DNA of 64,000 bases from Sphingopyxis panaciterrulae (GTDB lineage Bacteria > Pseudomonadota > Alphaproteobacteria > Sphingomonadales > Sphingomonadaceae): positions 349,613-413,612 of the forward strand of contig NZ_JACIJH010000003.1 of assembly GCF_014199295.1 (NCBI RefSeq), written 5' to 3'. The notes under the pieces were generated by a model that saw nothing but the letters and a program-made list of their open reading frames with translations, did not search any database and had not been told where the DNA came from. How positions within the stretch are numbered: position 1 is the first letter of the stretch; each line of letters opens with the position of its first letter. This document shows positions 55,409 to 63,783 of the stretch, piece by piece. The position numbers and the translations under genes were made by a program.

Positions 55409-58400
55409 GTTCGCTCTCGTCGCGGGGAAGATTGTCGAGGAAGTTGAACAGCGTCCGAGCGACCGCCTCGATGGCACCGGGATCGCGCCGCCCTGCACCG
55501 GGAGCGACATGGGTCGTGAACCACTGGCGATAGGCTTGGAGCTTGTCCGCCGAGAGGTCGAATATCGACGCGATCGCCCACAATGTATGCCTCGAGACGT
55601 CCTGGACCCAAAGATCGCGGTCAACCGAATCATCCCCAGCAGCGAGCGCTCCGACGTCCGGAATCATGTCCAGAAGGTAGCTTGCCGCGCGTGCGGCGTC
55701 TTCCGGGTCATCGAAATCCTGCCATATCCTCCGGATGGTCATCCCGATCTGCATCGATACCGACTTCACCCATATGCGCTCTTGCGGCAGCTGCAGCAGG
55801 CCGCGCGCGATCGGCAGATGAATGGCATCCCGGATGTTCCGCAGCTCGGCATTGGGGCCGATGCTCCAGTTGCTTCCGCGTGCCGCCAGGAACAATTCTT
55901 CGGCATCAGGCTGCATGAGACCAGCCCCGGCGCCTCGAAGCTTTTCCCGGGCGACCGCGAGTTCTTTTGCAGTGATCACGCCGCGGCGATGGAGGAGAAT
56001 GAGCAGATCGGGCGTTGTGAGGAAAGGAGTCGGGCCGCGCTTGGGATCGTCGAACTGAAGATATTTGTTCATCGCCCGGTCGTCGCAGACGAAAGCATCG
56101 ACACCGCCACTGTCGCGCAGCACGCTCATTACCGGACTGTTGATACGGTCCGCTCCTTGTCCCTTTTCATCGGGCCGAATGCGCCAGGGGCCGATCCGGA
56201 TTCTGCCTAGCGCCAATGCGTCAGCAATGGCCTGCCGCACCCGTTCGATGCCGCTACTTATGGTGGTGGCCTCGGTTGCCGCCGCAATCTCGCGATCGGC
56301 AAATTCGACAACATCGCGTCGGATGACGAGCGCGCCCGAATAGGACTGCAATATCGGCAGAAGGCCGGCATCCGAAAGATACTGGACCGCCAGATTGCTG
56401 ACGAACAGGGCGCGGCGAGCCTCGGGTTGCGGTTCATCATCCCATGGCCCGGCACCCTCGACGAAGGGCTGCGCCGCTTCAGCCTGAGCCTCGCTCAACA
56501 CGCCCCGGTCGAGAAGCGACTTGACCAGCCCGGCCGGGCTGAACAACCGTTCCCGGAAGCGCGCCGGATCCAGTGTTTCACGGAAGTTTCCGGGCCGGTG
56601 TATTGGCGCTACCGCTACGAGATAGCCGTCGGCTTCCTCCGCTCCCCTATAGAGCTCGGCAAACTCCTCGCCGGCATCCGACACCAGTTCCGCGTCCGAT
56701 TCCAGGTCGCGGATCATCAAAAGGCCCGAGGCGATCCGGTCCTTGATGGCACGGGCCTGGACAATGCGGCTCGGCTGGGGAGGGCCTGACTTGACCCTGT
56801 CCTCGAAGAAGCTGTGCATCGTGCCGGCCGGCAACATGACATCGTCGAAAGCGGCGAGGGCGCGTGGCAGGAATCCGAGATATTCGAGGATGAGGAGGGA
56901 CAGCGGATCGAAGGCGACCGAATTGGGGTTGAAATCGCCGACAGGACCCCGGTTTCCCGCGAAGAGCGGAAACAGGACCTTTCGTCGGCTATCGGTCAGT
57001 TCGGCGTTGCCGGCAAACTGGCTGAGAATGAGCGCGCTCTGCGTTGTGCCAAGCGGTTGCATCGCGATGAAGAAGGGAAGCTCAGCTCTCGATACCAGCT
57101 TGTTCAGATGATCGCTACGGGCTCTCGATTCCTTCGCCATCGCTATGAAATCGTCAAGGTCCTTCTCGAAGAGCGGGCCCGCCGTCCCCGATCCGGTGCG
57201 CGCCTTGGCCAGCCAGCCGGAGACCTCGGCGCTTCGCTCCTGTCCGGCGGCGACGGCAACGGAATATCCTGCGATATTGAGATGGGCGTCGTCCGGATCC
57301 ATCGCGATCGCAGCGCGCGCAAGCGGCATCGCCTCGCTGCTGTCCACAGCTTGCGCAATCCGCGCCGCTTCCATGAGTTGGGCGGCGCTTCGGTTTTCCT
57401 TCATGGCCAGCTCGTGCTGAACGAACGAGATGAGGTCGGACCAGCGCCCCGTTTCGACCGCCAGAATGATCCTCAGCTGGCGGATATTCCGGTCATCGAC
57501 CCCGGAAGCGATCAGGGCATCGAGCTCGGTTTTGGCTTCACTCAGCCGCCCCTGACGCTGGCGCGCCCAGGCCAGGTGCGTCCGCAGATAGGGATCGCCG
57601 CGAGCCGTATTGCCGAGTTCGTCGAGAAATGCCTCCGCTTCCTCCTCCTTTTGCGCGGAGATGAGGGCGTTGCAAGCGGCTCTGGCGTCGTCCAGCTGAT
57701 GGCGAAGATGCCAGAGCCTCATCAGATACTCGCCGAGCCGGTCGTCGCCCGCGTCTCTCAGCGATCCGACCAGTATCTGGAGATCGTGCGTCGATCCCGT
57801 CTTCTCGAACTGGCTCAAACGGGCGGCGAGCCCGTCGCCGCCCGCCGCCTCGATCAGTGTCGCCTCGAGAAAGCTCCGCTCATCCTCGTCGAGGGCATCC
57901 AGATTCTGATCTATGAGAGCGTGGGCGCTCTCGATATCCCCGGATCGTGCCATCGCCTCGACCTCCATCGAAACGATCACCGACTTGCCTTGATATTGAT
58001 AGAGGCGTTCGCGATATTTGCCGATAAGGGCGAGAATATCCTGCGCCGAGCTCCCGTGGAGCGTCAGGGTGAAGGCCGCGCTCAACTGGGCGTCGTCATA
58101 GCCGCCAAGCTGTTCTGCGCGTTCAAGCTCCTTGCGAACCGCAGGCCAGTCGATTTCGATCTTGTATAGCGATGCAAGCGGCGCGAGACGAACGGCCTCT
58201 GCGGGGTCCGCCAGCCTCTCTATGAACCGATCCCGTCCCGCCTTGCGTTCCTCCTCGCTGCCCACTCGCATGCCGAGGAACAGCAGATTGATGTCCGCCA
58301 GCATCGCAAGGTCGGGCGCGTCGATCCCGGAAATCGCGGCCTGCAGCTTGCGCAAATCCTCTTGCGCCGCCGATAGCGCCTGTTCTCCGTCGGCATCGTC

Positions 58401-59666
58401 GCGCAGATCGCCAGGTTGAGGAATGATGCCTTCGACGAGAACATAGCGCTTTGCTACATCGGGCGGAAGTGCGGTCGCGATCCGCACATGGGCCCTTGCA
58501 TGAAGGATTACCGGATTTTCTTCGATCTGTTCGGCAGTCGCTGCGGCGAGCAGGGCTTCTGCATCGGAAAGGCGGTCGAGCTTGCCGAGCTTGAAGGCGG
58601 TGGCTTGCAGAGCGTGCCCCGTGAGATCCGCGCCGGCATAATTTGCATCGAAGAAGTCGAGCGCCGCAGTTTCGCCATCGCGATGATTGACCGCATCGAC
58701 GAGAAGGCTGCGCGAGACCGGATCTGCCCGGTCGCGCAGCAGCGCCATTGCTTCTTCGGGATTGCCCCGCGCCAGGGCGAGGCGGGCGCGCTCGCAGGTC
58801 GTATCGGCGCCGAGAGCCTCCGCCTTCTCGACGAATGGTTCGGCATCGTCCGGTCGCTTCGCCCTGCTAAGAACGATGGCGATTTCGCGAAAGGCAGCCG
58901 CCTTCACACCGTCGCTCGCATGCCGAAGGCCCGCCTCGAGGCGTAAACCCAGTTGCTCGGCTGCACTCGTAAGACCGTCGCCAAGTGCGAGCCGGAGCCT
59001 GCGAAGACGCCGGATATCGCGTTCGACCGCGAGATCCAGCACTTCGGATTCTACTTCGATTTCCTTCCCCTGCTGCCTGTCGACCAACTGCTGGAGTTGG
59101 TCTGCCATAGGACCGAGCGCACTCTGTATCGCGCCGACCCCTTCCTGAATCGCACCGGCCTTCTCGTTCAAAATCTCGATGACGAACTTGTCGCCGGTCG
59201 TGAGGTGACTGAGCAAGGCAAAGACACAGTATCGGACCGCCTCGTCGAACAGGGTTTCTCCGTAAAATCCGTCGCCGCCAAACAAGGCGCCGTGGATGTC
59301 GCGGGCCTCGGCCTGTTTGTCCGCAACATCCTGATTGCCGAAAGTCGCGAAGGTGGCGGCTTTGAGGAGGGTCACAACCCGATTGTCGCCGACAAAATGG
59401 CGTGCATCCGCGTCTGCGAAAGAGGAAGGCCTGTCGGTTGAAATACCTTTGAGGCGGACAAGTATGGCTTCGGGGAGTGTCGCCGCATTGCCAGCAAGAA
59501 CCGCAATCGCCTGGTCGAGGATCGCGTCGACCCCGACGGCAGTGGCCGCATCGACATATTGGGAGCCGCGCATTGCAATCTGGCGCCGCAACGCGCCTAT
59601 CGTAGGTTTTACGATTTCGCCAACCGCTGTTTTTCCCGCGGCCGCGCTGAATAGGTCGATTGTCAT
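55395..59666 (-). CDS. TPR-repeat protein with PIN-nuclease-like C-terminal region (1,423 aa)
   Basis: ATG at 59666 (AGGTGA upstream) starts MTIDLFSAAAGKTAVGEIVK. An N-terminal globular domain of about 220 residues is followed by TPR-like helical pairs from about 230 to 870 (AEPFVEKAEALGADTTCERA, AWARQRQGRLSEAKTEL). From about 915 the sequence SVAFDPLSLLILEYLGFLPR and FDDVMLPAGTMHSFFED resembles the start of a PIN domain with an Asp in the first strand; DAFVCDDRAMN near 1190 resembles the later acidic PIN motif. TPR plus PIN architectures occur in prokaryotic conflict systems. RNA cleavage is an inference; structure prediction would decide. No P-loop is seen. Confidence 0.7.
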   Translation of the reverse strand: MTIDLFSAAAGKTAVGEIVKPTIGALRRQIAMRGSQYVDAATAVGVDAILDQAIAVLAGNAATLPEAILVRLKGISTDRPSSFADADARHFVGDNRVVTLLKAATFATFGNQDVADKQAEARDIHGALFGGDGFYGETLFDEAVRYCVFALLSHLTTGDKFVIEILNEKAGAIQEGVGAIQSALGPMADQLQQLVDRQQGKEIEVESEVLDLAVERDIRRLRRLRLALGDGLTSAAEQLGLRLEAGLRHASDGVKAAAFREIAIVLSRAKRPDDAEPFVEKAEALGADTTCERARLALARGNPEEAMALLRDRADPVSRSLLVDAVNHRDGETAALDFFDANYAGADLTGHALQATAFKLGKLDRLSDAEALLAAATAEQIEENPVILHARAHVRIATALPPDVAKRYVLVEGIIPQPGDLRDDADGEQALSAAQEDLRKLQAAISGIDAPDLAMLADINLLFLGMRVGSEEERKAGRDRFIERLADPAEAVRLAPLASLYKIEIDWPAVRKELERAEQLGGYDDAQLSAAFTLTLHGSSAQDILALIGKYRERLYQYQGKSVIVSMEVEAMARSGDIESAHALIDQNLDALDEDERSFLEATLIEAAGGDGLAARLSQFEKTGSTHDLQILVGSLRDAGDDRLGEYLMRLWHLRHQLDDARAACNALISAQKEEEAEAFLDELGNTARGDPYLRTHLAWARQRQGRLSEAKTELDALIASGVDDRNIRQLRIILAVETGRWSDLISFVQHELAMKENRSAAQLMEAARIAQAVDSSEAMPLARAAIAMDPDDAHLNIAGYSVAVAAGQERSAEVSGWLAKARTGSGTAGPLFEKDLDDFIAMAKESRARSDHLNKLVSRAELPFFIAMQPLGTTQSALILSQFAGNAELTDSRRKVLFPLFAGNRGPVGDFNPNSVAFDPLSLLILEYLGFLPRALAAFDDVMLPAGTMHSFFEDRVKSGPPQPSRIVQARAIKDRIASGLLMIRDLESDAELVSDAGEEFAELYRGAEEADGYLVAVAPIHRPGNFRETLDPARFRERLFSPAGLVKSLLDRGVLSEAQAEAAQPFVEGAGPWDDEPQPEARRALFVSNLAVQYLSDAGLLPILQSYSGALVIRRDVVEFADREIAAATEATTISSGIERVRQAIADALALGRIRIGPWRIRPDEKGQGADRINSPVMSVLRDSGGVDAFVCDDRAMNKYLQFDDPKRGPTPFLTTPDLLILLHRRGVITAKELAVAREKLRGAGAGLMQPDAEELFLAARGSNWSIGPNAELRNIRDAIHLPIARGLLQLPQERIWVKSVSMQIGMTIRRIWQDFDDPEDAARAASYLLDMIPDVGALAAGDDSVDRDLWVQDVSRHTLWAIASIFDLSADKLQAYRQWFTTHVAPGAGRRDPGAIEAVARTLFNFLDNLPRDESEHDEN

Positions 59667-59742
59667 ATTCACCTGATTTGCGGCCCGGAGGGCGAAATGA
59701 TGTGGAAAACAGACTGTCTTCAAGCGGCCACCGGTACAATAT

Positions 59743-60078
59743 TCAAAAAGGGCGTGAGCGAGAAATGTCTGCACCGTCGTACCGGAAGTACAACCGGTTA
59801 GCGCGGCCTTGGTCGTCAACGCCCGATTCGGCGCAAACCAACTTGCTTTGGAAACCGGCGTGTAGGACCTCAGCCTCTGTCATCGACAGATGTGCCATAA
59901 GGTGAACGATTGTACGCCGACCTTCGTCGCGGGCGAGCACCGCTTCTTCTCTGAGATGGCGCTCGAGCGCACGTCGCCGCGCTCTCTCTCCCCAGACGAA
60001 GTGGAAATAGGCTAGTGCCGCTATGGCTGCGGTCATGATAGCCGAAAGGTTGGCGACGATTTCCAAGATATCCTTCAT
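59743..60078 (-). CDS. Small protein with one membrane segment (111 aa)
   Basis: ATG at 60078. The first 30 residues (MKDILEIVANLSA then IMTAAIAALAYFHFVW) form one membrane helix, followed by a basic linker ERARRRALERHLREEA and a C-terminal module with LMAHLSMTEAEVLHAGFQ, where a short helix-turn-helix-like segment may lie. It sits 21 bp after the ImmA-like gene. A membrane anchor or sensor within the system is possible. No family recognised. Confidence 0.7.
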   Translation of the reverse strand: MKDILEIVANLSAIMTAAIAALAYFHFVWGERARRRALERHLREEAVLARDEGRRTIVHLMAHLSMTEAEVLHAGFQSKLVCAESGVDDQGRANRLYFRYDGADISRSRPF

Positions 60079-60099
60079 CACAGTCCCCCCCAAAGGATC

Positions 60100-60915
60100 C
60101 TAGGTGTAGGCGTTCCAGATTTCTTCGCCGAATACGACGAGCGAAATAGTCATCTCGTAACTGTCAGCGAAGATCGCCATTTCACGGGCTTCGCTTCGCG
60201 GACTCCACACATTGCGGGGCAGCTCTATCCCGGTGGCGCCCGCGACACGCGCGGGATTCGCCGCCCATGAAGCGGTGGGCAGTGGCATCCCGCGCTCGAA
60301 ATAAATACCTCTCCGCTTTGCCGCCTTGCTGCGCCAACACCAGAGGATGAAGCCGTTCGTGGCGACCACCAGTGCAGCTGGCTCAGTTGTGAAATCGAGC
60401 CATTTGATGGCCGCCGCCGTCGAGGAAACTGCATATCGGTCAGCAGCATGGGCAAGGAGATCGAGACACATGACCGCACGCCCCACCTGATCGCGATAAT
60501 CGTCGATCGGCATCAGGAGATAAGAGGCGAACGTGTCCGCTTCCTGCTCGATATGCCGCTCATCGTCGTCGCTGCCCATCCCGTAGATGCGCGCTTCTCC
60601 ACATTCGAATCCCGCAGGACGGAGCGAGCGATGGCAGAGATAGTGGCCGAACTCGTGGGCGAGAGTGAAATTGATTCGGCCCGGCGAGCTAATGCCTGGA
60701 TTGTAGAGAATGGCCCATTTGCCGCTTTTGGGAAGCGGGCAGAGCGCGCCTTCGAAGGTCGCGACTTCGGCTGGCGCGATCGTCTTGATTGGATCGAGAA
60801 AACGCGTCGAATATTCGAGGGCTATGGTCCGCACATCGACCGGGAAGCGCGGACCCCAGGCTTGGCTCAGAAGATTAGCCCATGCCCCCGGACGAGTGGG
60901 CTCACCACTCGTCAT
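60100..60915 (-). CDS. ImmA/IrrE-family metallopeptidase
   Basis: 271 residues with the zinc-binding HEFGH at 87-91 in the context INFTLAHEFGHYLCH, and the third-ligand region EQEADTFASYLLMP near 123-136. ImmA/IrrE proteins cleave partner XRE repressors and so switch on mobile or defence genes. Its ATG overlaps the stop of the XRE gene by 4 bp, the usual regulator-protease pair. The C-terminal half (beta-rich) may sense a signal. Confidence 0.92.
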   Translation of the reverse strand: MTSGEPTRPGAWANLLSQAWGPRFPVDVRTIALEYSTRFLDPIKTIAPAEVATFEGALCPLPKSGKWAILYNPGISSPGRINFTLAHEFGHYLCHRSLRPAGFECGEARIYGMGSDDDERHIEQEADTFASYLLMPIDDYRDQVGRAVMCLDLLAHAADRYAVSSTAAAIKWLDFTTEPAALVVATNGFILWCWRSKAAKRRGIYFERGMPLPTASWAANPARVAGATGIELPRNVWSPRSEAREMAIFADSYEMTISLVVFGEEIWNAYT

Positions 60916-61235
60916 TCATCCTCATCCAGCACGTCGAGAATGCGCTTGAGCTTGTCCTTCACCGTCGGGTCCGCCGACTGGTATTTGCGGAAGAAGGCAA
61001 CATCGCGTTCATCGACGGTCGGATCGCGCTTATCCTCGTCGACGAGAAACTCGGGCGTAACGCCGAGCACCTCCGCGATCTTGTTAAGCTTTTCGGCCGA
61101 CGGGCGCGCGACCGGCTTGTTCTCGATTTCCCACATGTAACTTTTGCTGCTGCCCGTCGCGATGGCGAGCTGCTCGAGCGTTAGACCTTGCTCTCGCCTG
61201 AGTTTGTTGACCTTCTTTCCCAAGGTGGATGACAT
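60912..61235 (-). CDS. XRE-family helix-turn-helix regulator
   Basis: ATG at 61235, with AGGGG upstream, starts MSSTLGKKVNKLRREQGLTL. The 107-residue protein has a full HTH_3 domain (LTLEQLAIATGSSKSYMWEIE and LNKIAEVLGVTPEFL) and a short acidic C-terminal tail with VKDKLKRILDVLDEDE. It probably represses both divergent arms through the palindromes between 61236 and 61367. The adjacent ImmA-type peptidase is the likely antagonist. Confidence 0.93.
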   Translation of the reverse strand: MSSTLGKKVNKLRREQGLTLEQLAIATGSSKSYMWEIENKPVARPSAEKLNKIAEVLGVTPEFLVDEDKRDPTVDERDVAFFRKYQSADPTVKDKLKRILDVLDEDE

Positions 61236-61259
61236 TGCGACCCCTAAAATTTCCGCCTG

Positions 61260-61274
61260 TTCGGTCTTACCGAA
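61260..61274. promoter_or_regulatory. Operator candidate TTCGGTcttACCGAA
   Basis: A perfect 6-bp inverted repeat with a 3-bp spacer lies 25 bp from the XRE start codon. It has the shape of an XRE dimer site and would allow autoregulation of the XRE operon. Confidence 0.55.
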
Positions 61275-61284
61275 TTTTTTTTCC

Positions 61285-61313
61285 TTGAACCGCGAACTCG
61301 CGATACCCATATA
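61285..61313 (+). promoter_or_regulatory. Promoter for the E2-E1/JAMM arm with palindrome in spacer
   Basis: TTGAAC (61285-61290) and CATATA (61308-61313) are 17 bp apart. The spacer contains CGCGAACTCGCG (61291-61302), a perfect 5-2-5 inverted repeat. Repressor binding there would block RNA polymerase. The first gene starts 55 bp downstream. Confidence 0.6.
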
Positions 61314-61367
61314 TCGCTTACCGGAACTCCGAACTCAAGCGTCCGGTTGCATGAAAGGAAAAAATCG

Positions 61368-61517
61368 ATGTCAAACGGCAACAAGCCCGATCACCCCGGC
61401 CATCCCGATCATCCGGAGCACCCGGATGTACCCAAGGGCCCTCCCAGCCATACGCCCGGTCGCCCCGATGGTCCGCCGGTGCCTTCGAATCCTCCGTCGC
61501 ACCGTCCGGTCGGCTGA
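61368..61517 (+). CDS. Pro/His-rich peptide with C-terminal Gly (49 aa), candidate modifier or substrate
   Basis: ATG at 61368 preceded by AAAGGAAA. The 49-residue product has 16 Pro and 7 His. Prolines fall on every third position from residue 7 to 25 (DHPGHPDHPEHPDVP), and it ends HRPVG, with Gly as last residue. It has no ubiquitin fold and is probably an extended, polyproline-II-like chain. Eight bp separate its stop from the E2-E1 gene, so it is the first gene of that operon. The free C-terminal Gly is what E1 enzymes adenylate in ubiquitin-like proteins; its use here is speculation. Alternative: metal-binding peptide. Confidence 0.7.
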   Translation: MSNGNKPDHPGHPDHPEHPDVPKGPPSHTPGRPDGPPVPSNPPSHRPVG

Positions 61518-61525
61518 GGTCAGCC

Positions 61526-63292
61526 GTGACCGCAAAGGCGAACGAGGTCACCAATTGGTGGAAATGCTGGCCATCTCTCTATGATGCAGAGATGGCCGCA
61601 TTTTCGGCCCATGGAGCAGCCGCCACCGTCTTGAACGATCAAAACGACATGCTTATCCTCGATGTCGAGTGGCCATTGGAAGACCGGACCGTGAATCTCA
61701 AGGTCGGCTTCTCTCCCCTTCATCCATTTTTCCCGCCGACGGTTACCGCACCGGATATCAATCTCGCGCGCCATCGAAATCCGTTCGACGGCGGCCTCTG
61801 CTTGCTGGTCCCTGGCGCCGGACACTGGAATTCGAAGCAGCGCGTCGCTGAACTGATTCACGAGCAGTTGGTGAAGATTTTTGACGTCAATCGGCTGCGT
61901 GAGGAAGAGAAATGGGACGAGGCGGCGGCCGTCGAGGAGCAGGCGCCCGATCCGCTTGCCAATTACTATTTCAATGAAGCCGAGGATCATTCCACGGTCT
62001 ATTTCGCTCGTCCCGCCGTCCCTGCGCAATCTTGCGGACCGGCGGAATTCTTCATCAATCCCCGCGCGGCCAATGGGAGCACGAGCGCCTTCGAGGCGAT
62101 GTTGCGGCGCACGAAACCCGCGAGCGGTCATTGGCTCGCGCCGCTGTTCGAGCCCAAAGGCTGGGCCGGGAACTGGAAGCAAAGTGAAGGGCGCTGGGTC
62201 AGGCTGAAACAGCCGATGCCCAAGGACGCCGCCGGCTTGCTCGCGGCCGCAGAAGCGGTGATCGCGCAGCAGGTGACTGCGAATAAGCTGCTTCGTCCAC
62301 TGCAAGAGCGCGGAAACCGCGATCTGCGCATCACCGTGATCATATTCGACGACGAAATTGCCTACGGGCCCGACGGTACCGGTGACGGCTGGTTGTTTCT
62401 CGTCGAGCGCTGGCAAGGCAAGGGCGCCAAAGGTCATTCGGTTGCGCTCGTCCGAAGCTATGAAGTGTCCGAGGAAATTTTTGCGCGGTTGCCTGTCGCG
62501 GCCGCCTTGCGGAACAAGAAGGTCCTGCTGATAGGCGCCGGTGCGGTCGGCAGCTTCGTCGCAGCGGAGCTCGTTCGCGCCGGCATCGGCGAACTGACGA
62601 TCGTCGATCCTGACCGAGTGGAGCCGGGTAACAGTGTCCGCTGGCTGCTGGGTCGGATCGCTTGGGGGCTTCCCAAGGTGCTGGCGCTGAGCAACTTCCT
62701 GATGACCAATTATCCGTTCGCACGCGTCGTGGCATGGGGCACCCGTCTCGGTGAAGGCACGACGGACGTCGATGTCGCGCGATCCGTCTCGCCTACGCCT
62801 GTATCCGAACTTCGTCGGCTGATCGATGAAGCTGATCTCGTCGTCGATGCAAGCGCCTCAATCGACTGCCAAGCGGCGATGGCGCACGAGTGTCGCCGGA
62901 TCGGTACACCTTTGGTGGTCGGTTATGCGACGGAAGGACTCCATGGTGGCGTCGTCGTGCGGCTTCGTCCGGGCGCACCGGCTTGCTGGGTGTGTCTCAA
63001 TGAACATTGGTCCGATGGTGGCATCAAGGTTCCGCCGCGCGATCCGTCGGCCACCGTCATTCCCATCGGCTGTAATTCGCCGACGTTTACCGGTGGCAGT
63101 TTCGATCTCCAGGAAGTTTCGATGGAAGTCGTCCGAAGTGCGATCGGACTCTTGGCACCGGACGAATATGATGCGGGAGATTGGGACTGGTCCGCTCTCG
63201 CTCTCGTTCGCGACGGGCGGCGCACGCTTCCACAATGGGATTGCGGAACACTTGCGCCGCATCCGAAATGTTCGGGTTGCGGCAGCAAATGA
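61526..63292 (+). CDS. E2-E1 fusion protein (UBC-like plus ThiF-type activating domain)
   Basis: GTG at 61526 with GAGGT seven bases upstream. The 588-residue protein has an E2/UBC-like N-terminal domain (residues about 10-125) with FSPLHPFFPP and a GGLCLL motif, Cys92 being the probable conjugating cysteine, and a C-terminal E1/ThiF domain with VLLIGAGAVGSFVAAELVRA (333-352) and IVDPDRVEPGN. C487xxC490 and C582xxC585 form the usual zinc site; Cys516 in PIGCNSPTFTGG is the candidate E1 cysteine. The layout parallels E2-E1 proteins of type II CBASS and Bil/BUB-type systems, but no CD-NTase or ubiquitin-like gene is adjacent. Its stop overlaps the JAMM start (ATGA). Confidence 0.9.
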   Translation: MTAKANEVTNWWKCWPSLYDAEMAAFSAHGAAATVLNDQNDMLILDVEWPLEDRTVNLKVGFSPLHPFFPPTVTAPDINLARHRNPFDGGLCLLVPGAGHWNSKQRVAELIHEQLVKIFDVNRLREEEKWDEAAAVEEQAPDPLANYYFNEAEDHSTVYFARPAVPAQSCGPAEFFINPRAANGSTSAFEAMLRRTKPASGHWLAPLFEPKGWAGNWKQSEGRWVRLKQPMPKDAAGLLAAAEAVIAQQVTANKLLRPLQERGNRDLRITVIIFDDEIAYGPDGTGDGWLFLVERWQGKGAKGHSVALVRSYEVSEEIFARLPVAAALRNKKVLLIGAGAVGSFVAAELVRAGIGELTIVDPDRVEPGNSVRWLLGRIAWGLPKVLALSNFLMTNYPFARVVAWGTRLGEGTTDVDVARSVSPTPVSELRRLIDEADLVVDASASIDCQAAMAHECRRIGTPLVVGYATEGLHGGVVVRLRPGAPACWVCLNEHWSDGGIKVPPRDPSATVIPIGCNSPTFTGGSFDLQEVSMEVVRSAIGLLAPDEYDAGDWDWSALALVRDGRRTLPQWDCGTLAPHPKCSGCGSK

Positions 63293-63783
63293 CAATCTGG
63301 TTGGCGCGCGAAGTCGTATTGGAGATGGAGCGTCTCGGCTCGATTTACTATCCGTTGGAAACGGGCGGAATGCTGCTGGGATGGCGAGACGGACCTGACC
63401 GGATCGCTACCGGGCTCATCGGGCCCGGGTCGGGCGCCTTGCACGGGCTCTATAGCTTCATTCCTGACGGCGCGTGGCAGCGCGCTAGACTGGCCCATAT
63501 CTTCAGTGCCACCGCGGGCGATCTCGATTATCTCGGAGACTGGCACACCCATCCAGACGGTGTCGCCGCAATGAGCGAGGTTGACCGGCGCACACTATCA
63601 AAGATCGAGCGGCGTGTGAGAGATCCCCTGATGGTGATACTCGCCGGCGCGGCATCCCGATGGGACATGGGCGCTTGGTTTGGGACGAGGCCAGGCTATT
63701 GGGGGCGCCTCTCGGCTAGCGCGGCGGAAACAAGAATTTTTGACGCGCCTACGGGATGGCCCGTGTTGATGGAGGTCAGCTGA
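63289..63783 (+). CDS. JAB/MPN (JAMM) isopeptidase
   Basis: 164 residues. A complete JAMM zinc site is visible: Glu24 in ETGGMLLG, His86-x-His88-Pro, and Ser96-x-x-Asp99 with the exact six-residue gap (HTHPDGVAAMSEVD). Such proteins remove ubiquitin-like modifiers or trim precursors. The ATGA overlap with the E2-E1 gene indicates fixed stoichiometry. It is the last gene of the right arm. Confidence 0.93.
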   Translation: MTIWLAREVVLEMERLGSIYYPLETGGMLLGWRDGPDRIATGLIGPGSGALHGLYSFIPDGAWQRARLAHIFSATAGDLDYLGDWHTHPDGVAAMSEVDRRTLSKIERRVRDPLMVILAGAASRWDMGAWFGTRPGYWGRLSASAAETRIFDAPTGWPVLMEVS

